Positions 7,458-17,992 of a stretch of 64,000 nt of DNA are shown piece by piece. The notes under the pieces are model-generated. The model saw only the letters and a list, made by a program, of their open reading frames with translations. It made no database searches and was not told the DNA's origin. A program made the position numbers and the translations under genes. Every line of letters begins with the position of its first letter. The first letter of the stretch is position 1. The DNA comes from Inquilinus sp052078665 (GTDB taxonomy: Bacteria > Pseudomonadota > Alphaproteobacteria > DSM-16000 > Inquilinaceae), in the NCBI RefSeq assembly GCF_052078665.1, contig NZ_JBQJIK010000029.1, positions 1 through 64,000 on the forward strand. The letters run 5' to 3'.

Positions 7458-8378
7458 CTAGCTGACCTTGGTGAAGCGGCCCAGGCTGCGGACGATGTTG
7501 TCGAGCAGGCCGCCGCCCTCCGATGTGACGGCCTCGACCTGCCTCGGCACCGGCTGTCGGGCGAATCTCGGATCGACCAGGCGCCGGCGATGCTCGCGGA
7601 TGGCGGCGCTGACCGCCAAGCGGAAGACATTGGGGCTGAGGGGCTTGATGGCGAAGCGGTAGATCTGCCCCTGGTTGATCAGCTTGACGATGGTGTCGGC
7701 GTCGGGGGAGGAGGTCGTCGCCACCACGGTGATCGAGGGATCGATCCGGGCGATCTGCGCCAGCATGTCGGTGACATCGACGCCGCCGACCTCGCTGTTG
7801 GTGACGATGACGCCGATCTCCTCCTGCTCCAGGATCTCCAGCGCCTCCTCGACGGTGGAGGCCGTCAGGATGCTGTAGTCGCGGGTGAACATCTCGAGCA
7901 TTTCCTGGCGATCGCTGGCCAGGCCGTCGATCGCCAGCAGCTTGGTGGCGATGCCGAGGGGAGGCGTAAGGACCGCCTCGGCCTCTTCGGCGGCCACCGG
8001 GGCGGCGCGCGCGATCTCGACCGCCTCGGCGATCACCTGGCGCAGCTCGTCCTGGTTCCACGGCTTGTTGAGGAAGCGGAAGACCTCGCCCTCGTTGACC
8101 GCGCCGATGATGGCGACCAGATCGCTGTAGCCGGTGAGCAGGATGCGCACCGTGTTGGGCCACCGCTTGCAGACCTGCGACAGCAGCTCGATCCCGACCA
8201 TCTCCGGCATGCGCTGGTCGGAGACGATCACGTCGATGTGATGCTGCTCGAGAATCGCGAGGGCTTCCCGCCCGCCGGTCGCGGTGTGGACGTCGTAGCT
8301 GGACCGGAACATCACCTTGAGCAGCTTCACGATGCGCTCTTCGTCATCCACGAAGAGCAGGCTGGGCCTGTCAGTCAT
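7458..8378 (-). CDS. Response regulator with two receiver domains and no DNA-binding output
   Basis: A 306 aa cytoplasmic protein. The first receiver (about 5-125) is intact: acidic pair D11-D12, phospho-acceptor D54 in VSDQRMPE, T82, and K105 in FLNKPW, a signature of RpfG/HupR-type receivers. A second receiver-like half (about 145-270) is degenerate: VIVTNSEVGG has no Asp at the acceptor position, although FAIKPL keeps the Lys. No HTH, HD-GYP or GGDEF domain follows. Start: ATG at 8378 has AAGGAGAG 5 nt upstream; the ATG at 8393 has no site and in fact contains that AAGGAG in its own codons. Last gene of the peroxidase-kinase-regulator unit, probably phosphorylated by the kinase at 8448-10163. 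Confidence 0.85.
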   Translation of the reverse strand: MTDRPSLLFVDDEERIVKLLKVMFRSSYDVHTATGGREALAILEQHHIDVIVSDQRMPEMVGIELLSQVCKRWPNTVRILLTGYSDLVAIIGAVNEGEVFRFLNKPWNQDELRQVIAEAVEIARAAPVAAEEAEAVLTPPLGIATKLLAIDGLASDRQEMLEMFTRDYSILTASTVEEALEILEQEEIGVIVTNSEVGGVDVTDMLAQIARIDPSITVVATTSSPDADTIVKLINQGQIYRFAIKPLSPNVFRLAVSAAIREHRRRLVDPRFARQPVPRQVEAVTSEGGGLLDNIVRSLGRFTKVS

Positions 8379-8447
8379 CTCGCTCTCCTTCATACCTGCG
8401 AAGCGTCATGGGAGGGGTGTTGGGCGGGGCGGGCGGCAGAAGCTGTC

Positions 8448-10163
<1,716 letters not shown>

Positions 10164-10206
10164 GACATGATCTCCGTCACCGTCTTTTCGATTGCGGTGG
10201 GCAAAT

Positions 10207-11259
10207 TCACTGCGAAGGGCGGACGTCGAGAGGGCGCCCCTTGTATTCGCCGGTCAGGCTCCGCAGGAACGCCACGATCAGCGCGTTGTCGCGAGGCGGG
10301 ATCTGGCGGCCGAGCTGGTATTTCGCCATGGCATCGACGGCTTCGGTGAGCGTCGCGGCCGAGCCGTCGTTGAAATAGGGCGCCGTCAGCGCGACGTTGC
10401 GCAGGCTGGGGACACGGAACACGAACCGGTCCTCCTCGACCTTGGTGGTGTTGTAGAGGCCGAAATCAGGGTTGTCGGGCGAGCCGTGCGACCGGAAGTA
10501 GTCCCCGGGCATGCCAAGCACCCCGAACACCTGGAACATGTTGCCGCCGACATTTACCCCCTGGTGGCAGGAGGCGCAGCCATAGGTCTTGAACAGGCGG
10601 TAGCCTTCGAGCTCGTCGGGGCCGAGCGCCGTCTTGTCGCCGCGCAGGAACTTGTCGAACCGCGCATTGGGCGTGGTCAGGGACCGTTCGTAGACGACGA
10701 TCGCATCGGTGATGGTCTGCGGCTGCATCCCCTGGGGATAGAGGCCGGCGAAGGCCTCCTTCAGGGCCTGGTCCTGCGCCAGCTTGTCGATGATGGCCGG
10801 CCAGGTCTCGCCCATCACGGTCGGATCGTGGATCGCGGCCTCGACCTGCTGCTCCGACGACGCGAACCGGCCGTCCCACATCATGCGGAAGTTCAGCGTC
10901 GAGTTGAAGATCGTCAGCGTGTTCCGCTTCCCGCCCTTGCCGCCGAGCCCCTTCGACTTGGCCAGCCCGTCGTCGCCGCCATTGTCGAGGTCATGGCAGG
11001 ACGAGCAGGCGTTCTCGTTGTCCTTGGACAGCCGGACGTCGTGGAACAGGGCCTCGCCCAGATCGACCTTGCGCTGGTCCAGCTCCAGCTGGAACGGGAT
11101 CGGCGCGATCGGTTCCGGCGTCTGCGCCTCGACCAGGGCTGGCCCCAGAAGCGCCAGGGCCAGGGCCGGCACGGCGGCGATCAGGAGCTGCCGCCCGATG
11201 GTCGGGGCCGAAGCCTGCCCTGTTGCGCCCCGGTGCCGAAGGTCGAGATCGCACTTCAT
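10207..11259 (-). CDS. Di-haem cytochrome c peroxidase-family protein, exported (first copy)
   Basis: A 350 aa periplasmic protein reducing H2O2 with electrons from a c-type donor, or a relative of that family. The signal peptide has hydrophobic core LLIAAVPALALALLGPALVEA. Two haem-binding motifs are present, CSSCH (85-89) and CASCH (228-232), with conserved family sequences LFHDVRLS, RFASSEQQVEAA and VPSLRNVALTAPYFNDGS. Start: ATG at 11259 gives a normal signal peptide; a GTG at 11289 would add ten residues and has no ribosome site. First gene of the minus-strand unit with the sensor kinase and regulator. A paralogue with the same neighbours lies at 51859. MauG-like catalysis cannot be excluded from sequence alone. 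Confidence 0.88.
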   Translation of the reverse strand: MKCDLDLRHRGATGQASAPTIGRQLLIAAVPALALALLGPALVEAQTPEPIAPIPFQLELDQRKVDLGEALFHDVRLSKDNENACSSCHDLDNGGDDGLAKSKGLGGKGGKRNTLTIFNSTLNFRMMWDGRFASSEQQVEAAIHDPTVMGETWPAIIDKLAQDQALKEAFAGLYPQGMQPQTITDAIVVYERSLTTPNARFDKFLRGDKTALGPDELEGYRLFKTYGCASCHQGVNVGGNMFQVFGVLGMPGDYFRSHGSPDNPDFGLYNTTKVEEDRFVFRVPSLRNVALTAPYFNDGSAATLTEAVDAMAKYQLGRQIPPRDNALIVAFLRSLTGEYKGRPLDVRPSQ

Positions 11260-11529
11260 CTTCTGCCGCCCTGACGGATTAGTGGCCACGACGTGGGTTC
11301 GTGGCTGGAATTAGTGTCCGCCGGAAGAAGATCCCCGCACTATGCGATCTGGTTATGGCCGTATCATCGCGGCGATGGACGGAGAGCCTCCGCCGCTGCG
11401 GTACCGTCAGGAACCGCGGGCCTCTGGGAACAGAGTGCAGACACCAGTCCCGAGCGTCGCGCACCACCGGCCAGGACTTGAGCGTCCCGGCCGGTCGTTG
11501 CTGAGCCGCAACCATGGGGGAGCCCTGAC

Positions 11530-14500
11530 ATGCTCGCGCGGACCGCCGAACGCAAGATGCTCGTCGTACGGGGCGTGCTGCTGACCGGATGGGCCGGGCT
11601 CATCGCCTCCCTGTTCTGGGATCCGGTCTCGATCGGCTGGACCCATGCCGGCACCTCGGTCACGGTCCAGGACGGCATGCTGGCCAGCGAGCCCTACCAG
11701 GTCGGGGCCCGGGTGTTCTGGACCATCGTCGTCCCGCTGATCCCGCTGTTCCTGATGGTGTTCGGGCACGAGGCCTGGCGGCGCATCTGCCCGCTGTCGC
11801 TGATGTCCCAGCTGCCGCGCTATCTGGGCTGGCAGCGGCAGCGCACGGTGGTGCGGCGGCGGACCGGCAAGCTCGAGCGCACGCTGGCCCTGATCCCGCG
11901 CGGCGGCTGGCTCGACCGCAATGCCTGGTACGTCCAGTTCGGCATCCTGTTCGCCGGGCTGAATGCGCGGATCCTGTTCATCAACAGCGATCGTTACGCT
12001 CTGGCGGCGGCGCTGCTCCTGGTGCTGGCCGCGGCGTTCCTCGTCGGCTTCCTCTGGGGCGGCAAGTCCTGGTGCAACTACTTCTGCCCGGCGAACATCG
12101 TCCAGAAGATCTACACCGAGCCGCGCGGGCTGCTGGAGAGCGCGCCGCACCTGCTGCGCCCGGCCGTGCCGCAATCGATGTGCCGCAGCAGCTCGCCCGG
12201 CGGCGACCGCAGCGCCTGCGTCGGCTGCGCCGCCAATTGCGGCGACATCGATCTCGAACAATCCTATTGGAGCTCGATCCTCGATCCGGCCCGGCGGCGC
12301 ATCTACTACATGTTCAACGGGCTGATCATCGGCTTCTACTGGTACTTCTACCTCTATGCCGGAAGCTGGGACTATTACCTTTCGGGGATCTGGAGCCACG
12401 AGGCCGGGGCGCTCGGCCGGCTCCTCGATCCGGGCCTGTATCTCGCCGGCCAGGCGATCCCGATTCCCAAGCTGGTCGCCGTGCCGCTGGTCATGGCGGC
12501 CGCCGTCCTGGCGGCGCTGGCCCTGGGCACCGGGCTGGAGCGGGCCTATCGCTGGGTGCGGAGCCGCGGCGGCAAGGCCATCCCCGAAGCGGAGATCGTC
12601 AACCACTGCCTGAGCGTCAGCGCCTATCTGTCGATCAACATCTTCTACCTGCATGGCGGCCGGCCCAGCCTGCTGATGCTGCCCCCGGCCGCGATCCATT
12701 TCGTCGACATCCTGATCGTCTCGCTCAGCACCATGTGGCTATGGCAGTCGCTCAGCCGCTCGGCGTTCAAGTATGAGCGTGAGAAGATCTCGTCAAATTT
12801 GCTCAATCAATTGAAAAAATTGAAGATCGACTTCACCCGATACCTGGACGGCCGATCGGTCGGCGACCTCAAGCCCGACGAGATCTATATCCTGGCGAAG
12901 GTGCTGCCGGAGCTGCCGCACGACCAGAAGCTCGAGGCCTACCGCAACCTGCTGGACGACGCCATCACCGGCGGCAAGACCGGGGTGGTGTCGTCGGCCG
13001 AGCTGCTGCACGACGTGCGGCAGCAGATGGAGATCAGCGACGAGGACCATCTGCGGCTGCTGGAGGAGCCGGAGATCTCCGAGGCGGCGGTTCTCGACGG
13101 CGTCCGGACCACCACCGAGGAGCGGATGGCCTGCGTCGCCAATTATCACCAGATCATCGGCCGGTATCTGGTCGCCCATGTCGCGGCCGGCCGGACGCTG
13201 GACACGATCCGGACCGATCCGGGCATGCAGTCGACGATCAGGACCCTCCGCACCAGCCTGCAGATCACCGATGCCGAGCATCGGGACGTGATGGCGGAGC
13301 TCACCGCGCCGGGCGGCATGCTGGCCCGGCAGATGGAGTCGATCCTCGATGCCCTGGCGAGGCTGCAGGGGGCGTATTTCTGCCTGCAGGGCTCCAGCCT
13401 CCCCGAACGCTTCGCCCGGACGCTGAACGAGCTGCTGCTGGCGGCCGATGCGGACCGGCTCGGGGCGTTGTGCGAGGCCGGCCTGTCCTGCCTGCATGCC
13501 TTCGGCGACGGCAGGCTCGGCCGATGGTATGCGCAGGATCTGGCCGCCCTGGCGGGCGACGGCGTGATCGACGCGCTGTCCTGCCCGATCGCCGGGCAGG
13601 AGGCGGTCCGCTGGGGGGAGGCGCTCGGCGAAGAGATCATCGCCATCCTGCAGGGCCAGGCCGCGGCGCCCGACATCGGCGGCGAACGGCCGGCGGAGCT
13701 GCCGCGGCGGTCGTTCCGCGAGGTCATCGTCGCCGGCCTCGACCGCACCGCCAGCCTGGACCTGCTGCTGGAGCACGAGGCGCCGGTCGTCCGCGCCCTG
13801 ACGCTGACCGCATTCAGCTATGTCGACGAGGCCCTGGCGCGCCGCGCCGCGCGCCGGCTCGCGGAGGTCGGGAAGGCCGACGGCCATTGGCTGCTGCGGC
13901 AGACCGTGGACATCCTGACCGGCGCCGCCGCTGCGGACGCCGGCGCGTCCGAGCCGCTGATCCACGCCGTGGTCGCGCTGCCCGACGGCACGCAAAGCCG
14001 CTCGACGCACGCGCAGCCCGTGATCACCGTGGGCCGCGGCCCGGGCAACGACATCACCATCCCCAGCCCGGTGATGTGGCCGTACCATCTGGCGCTGTCC
14101 TCGGCCCATGGCGAGGTCCGCATCCTGCGGCTCGACGGCGCCGGGATCTTCGTCGACGGCGTCGCCTGCAACGGCGAATCCTTCGTGCTTCGCCGCGACG
14201 CTCTCCTGACCTTCGGGCCGGGCGCCGGACCCAGCCTGCGGATCGACTGGCAGGACGCCGCAGAAAGCCGCTGCCTGCGGTCCTTCGATCCGGCGCTGCG
14301 GCTGGTGGCGCTGGCCCGCAGCACGGCCCTGCGGTCGCTGGGCCTCTCCGCCCTTGCCGAGATCGTCCACGACTGCCGGGTCGGGCGCTTCCGGGCCGGC
14401 GATGGGCTGCCTGCGGCGGCCGGGTCGGGCGATATGCGCTTCCTTCAGTTCGGATCGATCCGCACGTCCGAGCGCCTGTTCGAGGCCGGCGATCTGATCG

Positions 14501-14649
14501 ATCCGGGCGATGGCACACACGAGATCGTCAGTGACTTCGCCATCGTCATGACCATCCGGCGGCCCGACCTGCTGGCGGCGGCGCCGGATGAGGCCGATCA
14601 GCCGCCGCCGGTGGCGGATCTCGTGCCGTCCCTCCGCTACGCCAGCTGA
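11530..14649 (+). CDS. NosR/RdxA-like membrane iron-sulfur protein fused to an FHA domain
   Basis: A 1039 aa inner-membrane electron carrier with regulatory extension. The N-terminal 410 residues hold about six TM helices and cysteine motifs as in polyferredoxin-type proteins: CPLSLMS (C87), CNYFCP (C182, C186) and C218-x11-C-x2-C-x3-C (218-237), enough for 4Fe-4S ligation. A soluble region at 420-560 (LKPDEIYILAKVLPELPHDQ) resembles a TerB-like helical bundle. Residues about 825-900 form an FHA domain: ITVGRGPGNDITIPSPVMWP and a later VDG.. loop, a phosphothreonine reader. A cyclic-nucleotide-like C-terminal tail is possible but unproven. GGGGGAG lies 7 nt before the ATG. Followed 51 nt later by a reductase, so probably a two-gene electron-transfer operon. 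The FHA domain suggests control by a Thr kinase such as PpkA nearby. Confidence 0.8.
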   Translation: MLARTAERKMLVVRGVLLTGWAGLIASLFWDPVSIGWTHAGTSVTVQDGMLASEPYQVGARVFWTIVVPLIPLFLMVFGHEAWRRICPLSLMSQLPRYLGWQRQRTVVRRRTGKLERTLALIPRGGWLDRNAWYVQFGILFAGLNARILFINSDRYALAAALLLVLAAAFLVGFLWGGKSWCNYFCPANIVQKIYTEPRGLLESAPHLLRPAVPQSMCRSSSPGGDRSACVGCAANCGDIDLEQSYWSSILDPARRRIYYMFNGLIIGFYWYFYLYAGSWDYYLSGIWSHEAGALGRLLDPGLYLAGQAIPIPKLVAVPLVMAAAVLAALALGTGLERAYRWVRSRGGKAIPEAEIVNHCLSVSAYLSINIFYLHGGRPSLLMLPPAAIHFVDILIVSLSTMWLWQSLSRSAFKYEREKISSNLLNQLKKLKIDFTRYLDGRSVGDLKPDEIYILAKVLPELPHDQKLEAYRNLLDDAITGGKTGVVSSAELLHDVRQQMEISDEDHLRLLEEPEISEAAVLDGVRTTTEERMACVANYHQIIGRYLVAHVAAGRTLDTIRTDPGMQSTIRTLRTSLQITDAEHRDVMAELTAPGGMLARQMESILDALARLQGAYFCLQGSSLPERFARTLNELLLAADADRLGALCEAGLSCLHAFGDGRLGRWYAQDLAALAGDGVIDALSCPIAGQEAVRWGEALGEEIIAILQGQAAAPDIGGERPAELPRRSFREVIVAGLDRTASLDLLLEHEAPVVRALTLTAFSYVDEALARRAARRLAEVGKADGHWLLRQTVDILTGAAAADAGASEPLIHAVVALPDGTQSRSTHAQPVITVGRGPGNDITIPSPVMWPYHLALSSAHGEVRILRLDGAGIFVDGVACNGESFVLRRDALLTFGPGAGPSLRIDWQDAAESRCLRSFDPALRLVALARSTALRSLGLSALAEIVHDCRVGRFRAGDGLPAAAGSGDMRFLQFGSIRTSERLFEAGDLIDPGDGTHEIVSDFAIVMTIRRPDLLAAAPDEADQPPPVADLVPSLRYAS

Positions 14650-14700
14650 TCGCCGGATCCAACCAGACCAAGAACCGACCAGACTTGGAGGCCCATGCGC

Positions 14701-16335
14701 ATGGATACGCTGACCGAAAACATCAGAACCGAAGAACAGGGAGTCGATCTGGCGGTTCTCGTGTTCCTGGTCTTTATCTACGTCTCCGATAGCGAAAAGG
14801 ACATCACGCCGCAGGAGGTGCAGCGTTTCCAGACGCTGATGAACGATCTGCACTGGACCGACAGCGAGGATATGTGCCGGGCGCTGACGACGCTGCGGTT
14901 CAACTACACGGCGACCTGGGCCGACTACGAGGCCGGAACGCTGTCGCCGGACCGCGATGCGATCGCCCGCCAACTGGCCCGGTTCGACCGGGATTTCGGC
15001 AGCGAGCGGGCGAACGCGCTGAAGGCGTCCCTCGCCGACTTCGTGCAGCGCGTTAGCCGGGGACCCTCACGGGCCGGCGTCAGGTTCGCCATCGGCGAAT
15101 CGCGGGGGCGGACCGGCGCCCGGCAGGAGCTCGAGGCCCTGATGGCGCACCCGATGCCCGCCGCGGCGGCCGCGCCGCGCGAGGCCGAGATCGAGTCGAA
15201 ACCGGAGCCGATGCCGGGCGGCGAGCCCTGGCCCGCGGCCCGGCTGGCGATCGGCGAGGCGCCGGTCTGGCAGGGCGGCCGAGTCAAGGTTCGCTGCATC
15301 GCCAGCATCGACGAGACGCGGGACACCAAGACCTTCACCCTGGCCGCCGACCCGCCCCGCCTGTTCAGCTACAAGCCGGGCCAGTTCGTCACGCTGGAGC
15401 TGCCGGTCGACGGCCGGACCCTGCGCCGCAGCTACACGATCTCGTCCTCGCCGTCGCGGCCCTACACCCTGTCGATCACGGTCAAGCGCGTGCCCAAGGG
15501 TCGGGCCTCGAACTGGCTGCACGACACCATGGCGCCGGGGTTCGAGCTCGAGCTGATCGGCCCGCACGGCCGCTTCACCTGCGTCGACCGGCCGGCTGCC
15601 AGGCTGCTGTTGATCGCCGGCGGCAGCGGCATCACGCCGGCGATGTCGATGCTGCGATGGCTCGCCGACACCGGCTGCGCCGCCGACATCGTGCTGATCA
15701 ACAATGTCCGGACGCCGGACGACGTGATCTTCGGGCAGGAGCTGCAGCATATCAGCTCGCGGCTGGGCGATGCCCTGCGCCTCGCCGTCGTGCCGGCGCG
15801 GGTGTCCCCGGGGCAGTCCTGGAACGGCCCGACCGGCCATTTCAGCGAGGCGCTGCTGCGGCTCCTGGCGCCGGATGTCCTGGAGCGCGAGGTCTTCGTC
15901 TGCGGTCCCGGCGGCTACATGGCGATGATCAGGACGCTGCTGCAGGCGTGGGGCTTCCCCATGGCCCGCTACCACGAGGAGAGCTTCGGCGGCGCGCCGG
16001 CCTCCGCCCCCGCCCTGTTGGTGCCGAAGGCAACCGCTGCGGCCTCGACGGCCGCGGTCGCCGCCGCGCCCGTCGAGGCCAGGCTGGTCTTCCGCGACAG
16101 CAACCGGACGATCGACTGCGGCGCGGACGAGTCCATCCTCGACGCCGCCGACCGCCATGCGATCCCGGTCCAGAGTTCCTGCCGCTCCGGCGTCTGCGGC
16201 ACCTGCCGGATGAGGAAGCTGAGCGGCACCGTGAGCATGGACGGCCAAGTCGCCCTGTCCGATCCGGAGATCGCGGACGGCTATTTCCTGGCCTGCATCG
16301 GCCGGCCCCGGGGGACCGTCGTCATCGACGCCTGA
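14701..16335 (+). CDS. FAD/2Fe-2S NAD(P)H oxidoreductase with N-terminal TerB-like domain
   Basis: A 544 aa cytoplasmic reductase. The N-terminal 120 residues (VFLVFIYVSDSEKDITPQEV) look like a TerB-like helical domain, followed by an Ala/Pro linker. Then comes a ferredoxin-reductase core: FAD motif RRSYTISSSP, NAD(P) motifs GGSGITPAMSML and VFVCGPGGYM. A C-terminal plant-type 2Fe-2S domain has C-x4-C-x2-C (CRSGVCGTC) and a final Cys 29 residues later (FLACIG). The layout matches Hcr/vanillate-demethylase-type reductases. It likely passes electrons from NAD(P)H to the membrane iron-sulfur protein upstream. Start: GGAGG (14687-14691) lies 9 nt from ATG 14701 but only 3 nt from ATG 14695, so 14701 is preferred. 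Confidence 0.85.
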   Translation: MDTLTENIRTEEQGVDLAVLVFLVFIYVSDSEKDITPQEVQRFQTLMNDLHWTDSEDMCRALTTLRFNYTATWADYEAGTLSPDRDAIARQLARFDRDFGSERANALKASLADFVQRVSRGPSRAGVRFAIGESRGRTGARQELEALMAHPMPAAAAAPREAEIESKPEPMPGGEPWPAARLAIGEAPVWQGGRVKVRCIASIDETRDTKTFTLAADPPRLFSYKPGQFVTLELPVDGRTLRRSYTISSSPSRPYTLSITVKRVPKGRASNWLHDTMAPGFELELIGPHGRFTCVDRPAARLLLIAGGSGITPAMSMLRWLADTGCAADIVLINNVRTPDDVIFGQELQHISSRLGDALRLAVVPARVSPGQSWNGPTGHFSEALLRLLAPDVLEREVFVCGPGGYMAMIRTLLQAWGFPMARYHEESFGGAPASAPALLVPKATAAASTAAVAAAPVEARLVFRDSNRTIDCGADESILDAADRHAIPVQSSCRSGVCGTCRMRKLSGTVSMDGQVALSDPEIADGYFLACIGRPRGTVVIDA

Positions 16336-16343
16336 AGGCGGTG

Positions 16344-16374
16344 GAGGCGGCGGCCACCGATCGGTCGCCGCCTC
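16344..16374. terminator. Bidirectional stem-loop between convergent genes
   Basis: GAGGCGGCG (16344-16352) pairs perfectly with CGCCGCCTC (16366-16374). It lies between the reductase stop and the tagR stop and overlaps the latter. No T-run, as usual at this GC content. Confidence 0.55.
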
Positions 16375-17992
16375 ACCGGGTCAGGTCGTCGATCAGGCTC
16401 TGCGGGTCGGCGGCGCTGTTGTCGCGCATCCGCCGCATGTGCTGAACGAACAGGTCGACATAGGGCAGCAGCGCGTCGGAGCCGCGGGCGTGCAGCTCGG
16501 CCTTCAGCGCCGGCAGCTGGGCGGCGATGACCTCGTCCGAATAGTCGCTGCCGGTGCTGAGCACGGTGTCGACATAGGTCTCGCGGGAGGTCTTGACGGT
16601 GTCCTCCAGCCCGTCCCGCTGATCCTCCATCTCCCCGATCCGCGCGGTGGCGTCGGTGATGGCCTTGCGGATCTGCGGATCCTGGCGCCGACCTTGCAGC
16701 TGCCGCAGCGCCGGCCGGGCCACGCCCTCGATCGCCCTCTGCACCGCCAGCAGCCGCTGATGGTCGACGCGCAGCTTGTTGCCGAGCAGGGCGCCGACAT
16801 TGATCAGCAGCCGGACGGTCCGGTCCCGCGCGTCGTTGCGGTCGACCAGCGCCTCGCGGATCGACCGGCCGGCGTCGCGCAGCTGGGCGCGGACCGTCTC
16901 GTCGCCTGCCTCGTCGGCGAGGCGGTCGAGGGTGCCGAGCGCGGCGTCCTCGCGGCGCGCGGTCGACGGGGCCTCGCCGGAGGACGGCATCGCCTCCCAG
17001 GCCTTTTCGATCTCGTCCAGCTTCTCGGGCGAGGTCACCACCGGCGCCGCGACCACCAGGCGGAAGCCCAGCTGCCGGCTTTCCGTGGCCGTGGCGGCGC
17101 CGGCGGCGTAATAGGGCATCTCGACCCGCATCCCGGTCCGGATCTGGCTCAGCGGCGTGTTGTAGTCGCCGCCGCGCGCGATGAAGCCGCCGGCCTGGCC
17201 GTGCAGCCGGCCGCGCCGGTTCAGCCGGAAGGATTCGAGCATCATCTCCGCGGCATTGCCGAGGATGTCGTACAGGCCGAGCGGGTTGGGCTTGAGCAGC
17301 CCGACGGGGTGCAGCCGGCCCTCGGCCGAGCCGGTGCCCTGGTACCAGACGTAGTCGGCGGCGCCCTCCGGCATCGGGAACCGGGCCGCCAGGAAATTCT
17401 CGGAGGACACGGCCATGCCGCCGCGGGCGGCGTATTCCCACTCGTCCTCGGTCGGCAGGCGCAGGAAGCCGGGCGTGCCCGATTCCGCCGGCAGCGCGTC
17501 GCGGGCATGGGCCAGCAGCCACTGCGAATAGCGGTTGGCGAAGCCGACCACGTCGAACCAGGAGATCTCGGTCTGCGGCACGCGCTGCCGCATCCCCGGA
17601 TTCGGGCAGGCATCGCCGGACAGCACGGCCCACTGGGCGCGCGTGACCTCGTATTTGCCGATCAGGAAATAGCGGGTGCCGGGGACGGTGGGGTCGCCGA
17701 AAGCGCCGGCGATCACGTCGAACCGCCGGTCGCTGAAGAAGCCGAGCTCGGGCTGGGCGTCGCCGAACTGGACCCGGACGTCGTCGAGCACCCCGGTCGA
17801 GGGCAAGGCGACGCGGCGGAACGCCATGGCGCCGCCGCAGGGCATCGGCAGCACCACGTCGCCCTCCGCCGGGGCGGGGTTGTAGGCCTCCGCCGGCCAG
17901 GGGGCATCGTCGGCGATGGCCGGGCGCGCGGCGGACAGCAGCGCCACGCCGATCAGCAGTCCCCAGAAGCGCATGACCGGGCGCTCAGCCAT
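16373..17992 (-). CDS. tagR: TagR-like periplasmic FGE/SUMF1-domain protein
   Basis: A 539 aa exported protein. The signal peptide (LLIGVALLSAARPAIA) ends near residue 28. Residues 50-315 form a formylglycine-generating-enzyme (SUMF1) fold: KYEVTRAQW, WFDVVGFANRYSQWL, LRLPTEDEWEYAARGG, LGLYDILGNAAEMM, RGGDYNT and LGFRLV. In Pseudomonas H1-T6SS, TagR has this non-catalytic fold and activates the kinase PpkA in the periplasm. Here a roughly 200-residue helical, coiled-coil-like extension follows (330-539), which is not part of the SUMF1 fold. Start 17992 overlaps the tagS stop by 8 nt. Order TagT-TagS-TagR in one operon with a kinase supports the name. Confidence 0.8.
   Translation of the reverse strand: MAERPVMRFWGLLIGVALLSAARPAIADDAPWPAEAYNPAPAEGDVVLPMPCGGAMAFRRVALPSTGVLDDVRVQFGDAQPELGFFSDRRFDVIAGAFGDPTVPGTRYFLIGKYEVTRAQWAVLSGDACPNPGMRQRVPQTEISWFDVVGFANRYSQWLLAHARDALPAESGTPGFLRLPTEDEWEYAARGGMAVSSENFLAARFPMPEGAADYVWYQGTGSAEGRLHPVGLLKPNPLGLYDILGNAAEMMLESFRLNRRGRLHGQAGGFIARGGDYNTPLSQIRTGMRVEMPYYAAGAATATESRQLGFRLVVAAPVVTSPEKLDEIEKAWEAMPSSGEAPSTARREDAALGTLDRLADEAGDETVRAQLRDAGRSIREALVDRNDARDRTVRLLINVGALLGNKLRVDHQRLLAVQRAIEGVARPALRQLQGRRQDPQIRKAITDATARIGEMEDQRDGLEDTVKTSRETYVDTVLSTGSDYSDEVIAAQLPALKAELHARGSDALLPYVDLFVQHMRRMRDNSAADPQSLIDDLTR

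Noticed and set aside
10207..11259. Cytochrome c peroxidase genes considered as MauG (cofactor maturation)
   Set aside because: The families are hard to separate by eye and no methylamine dehydrogenase genes are present, so the general family name is kept.
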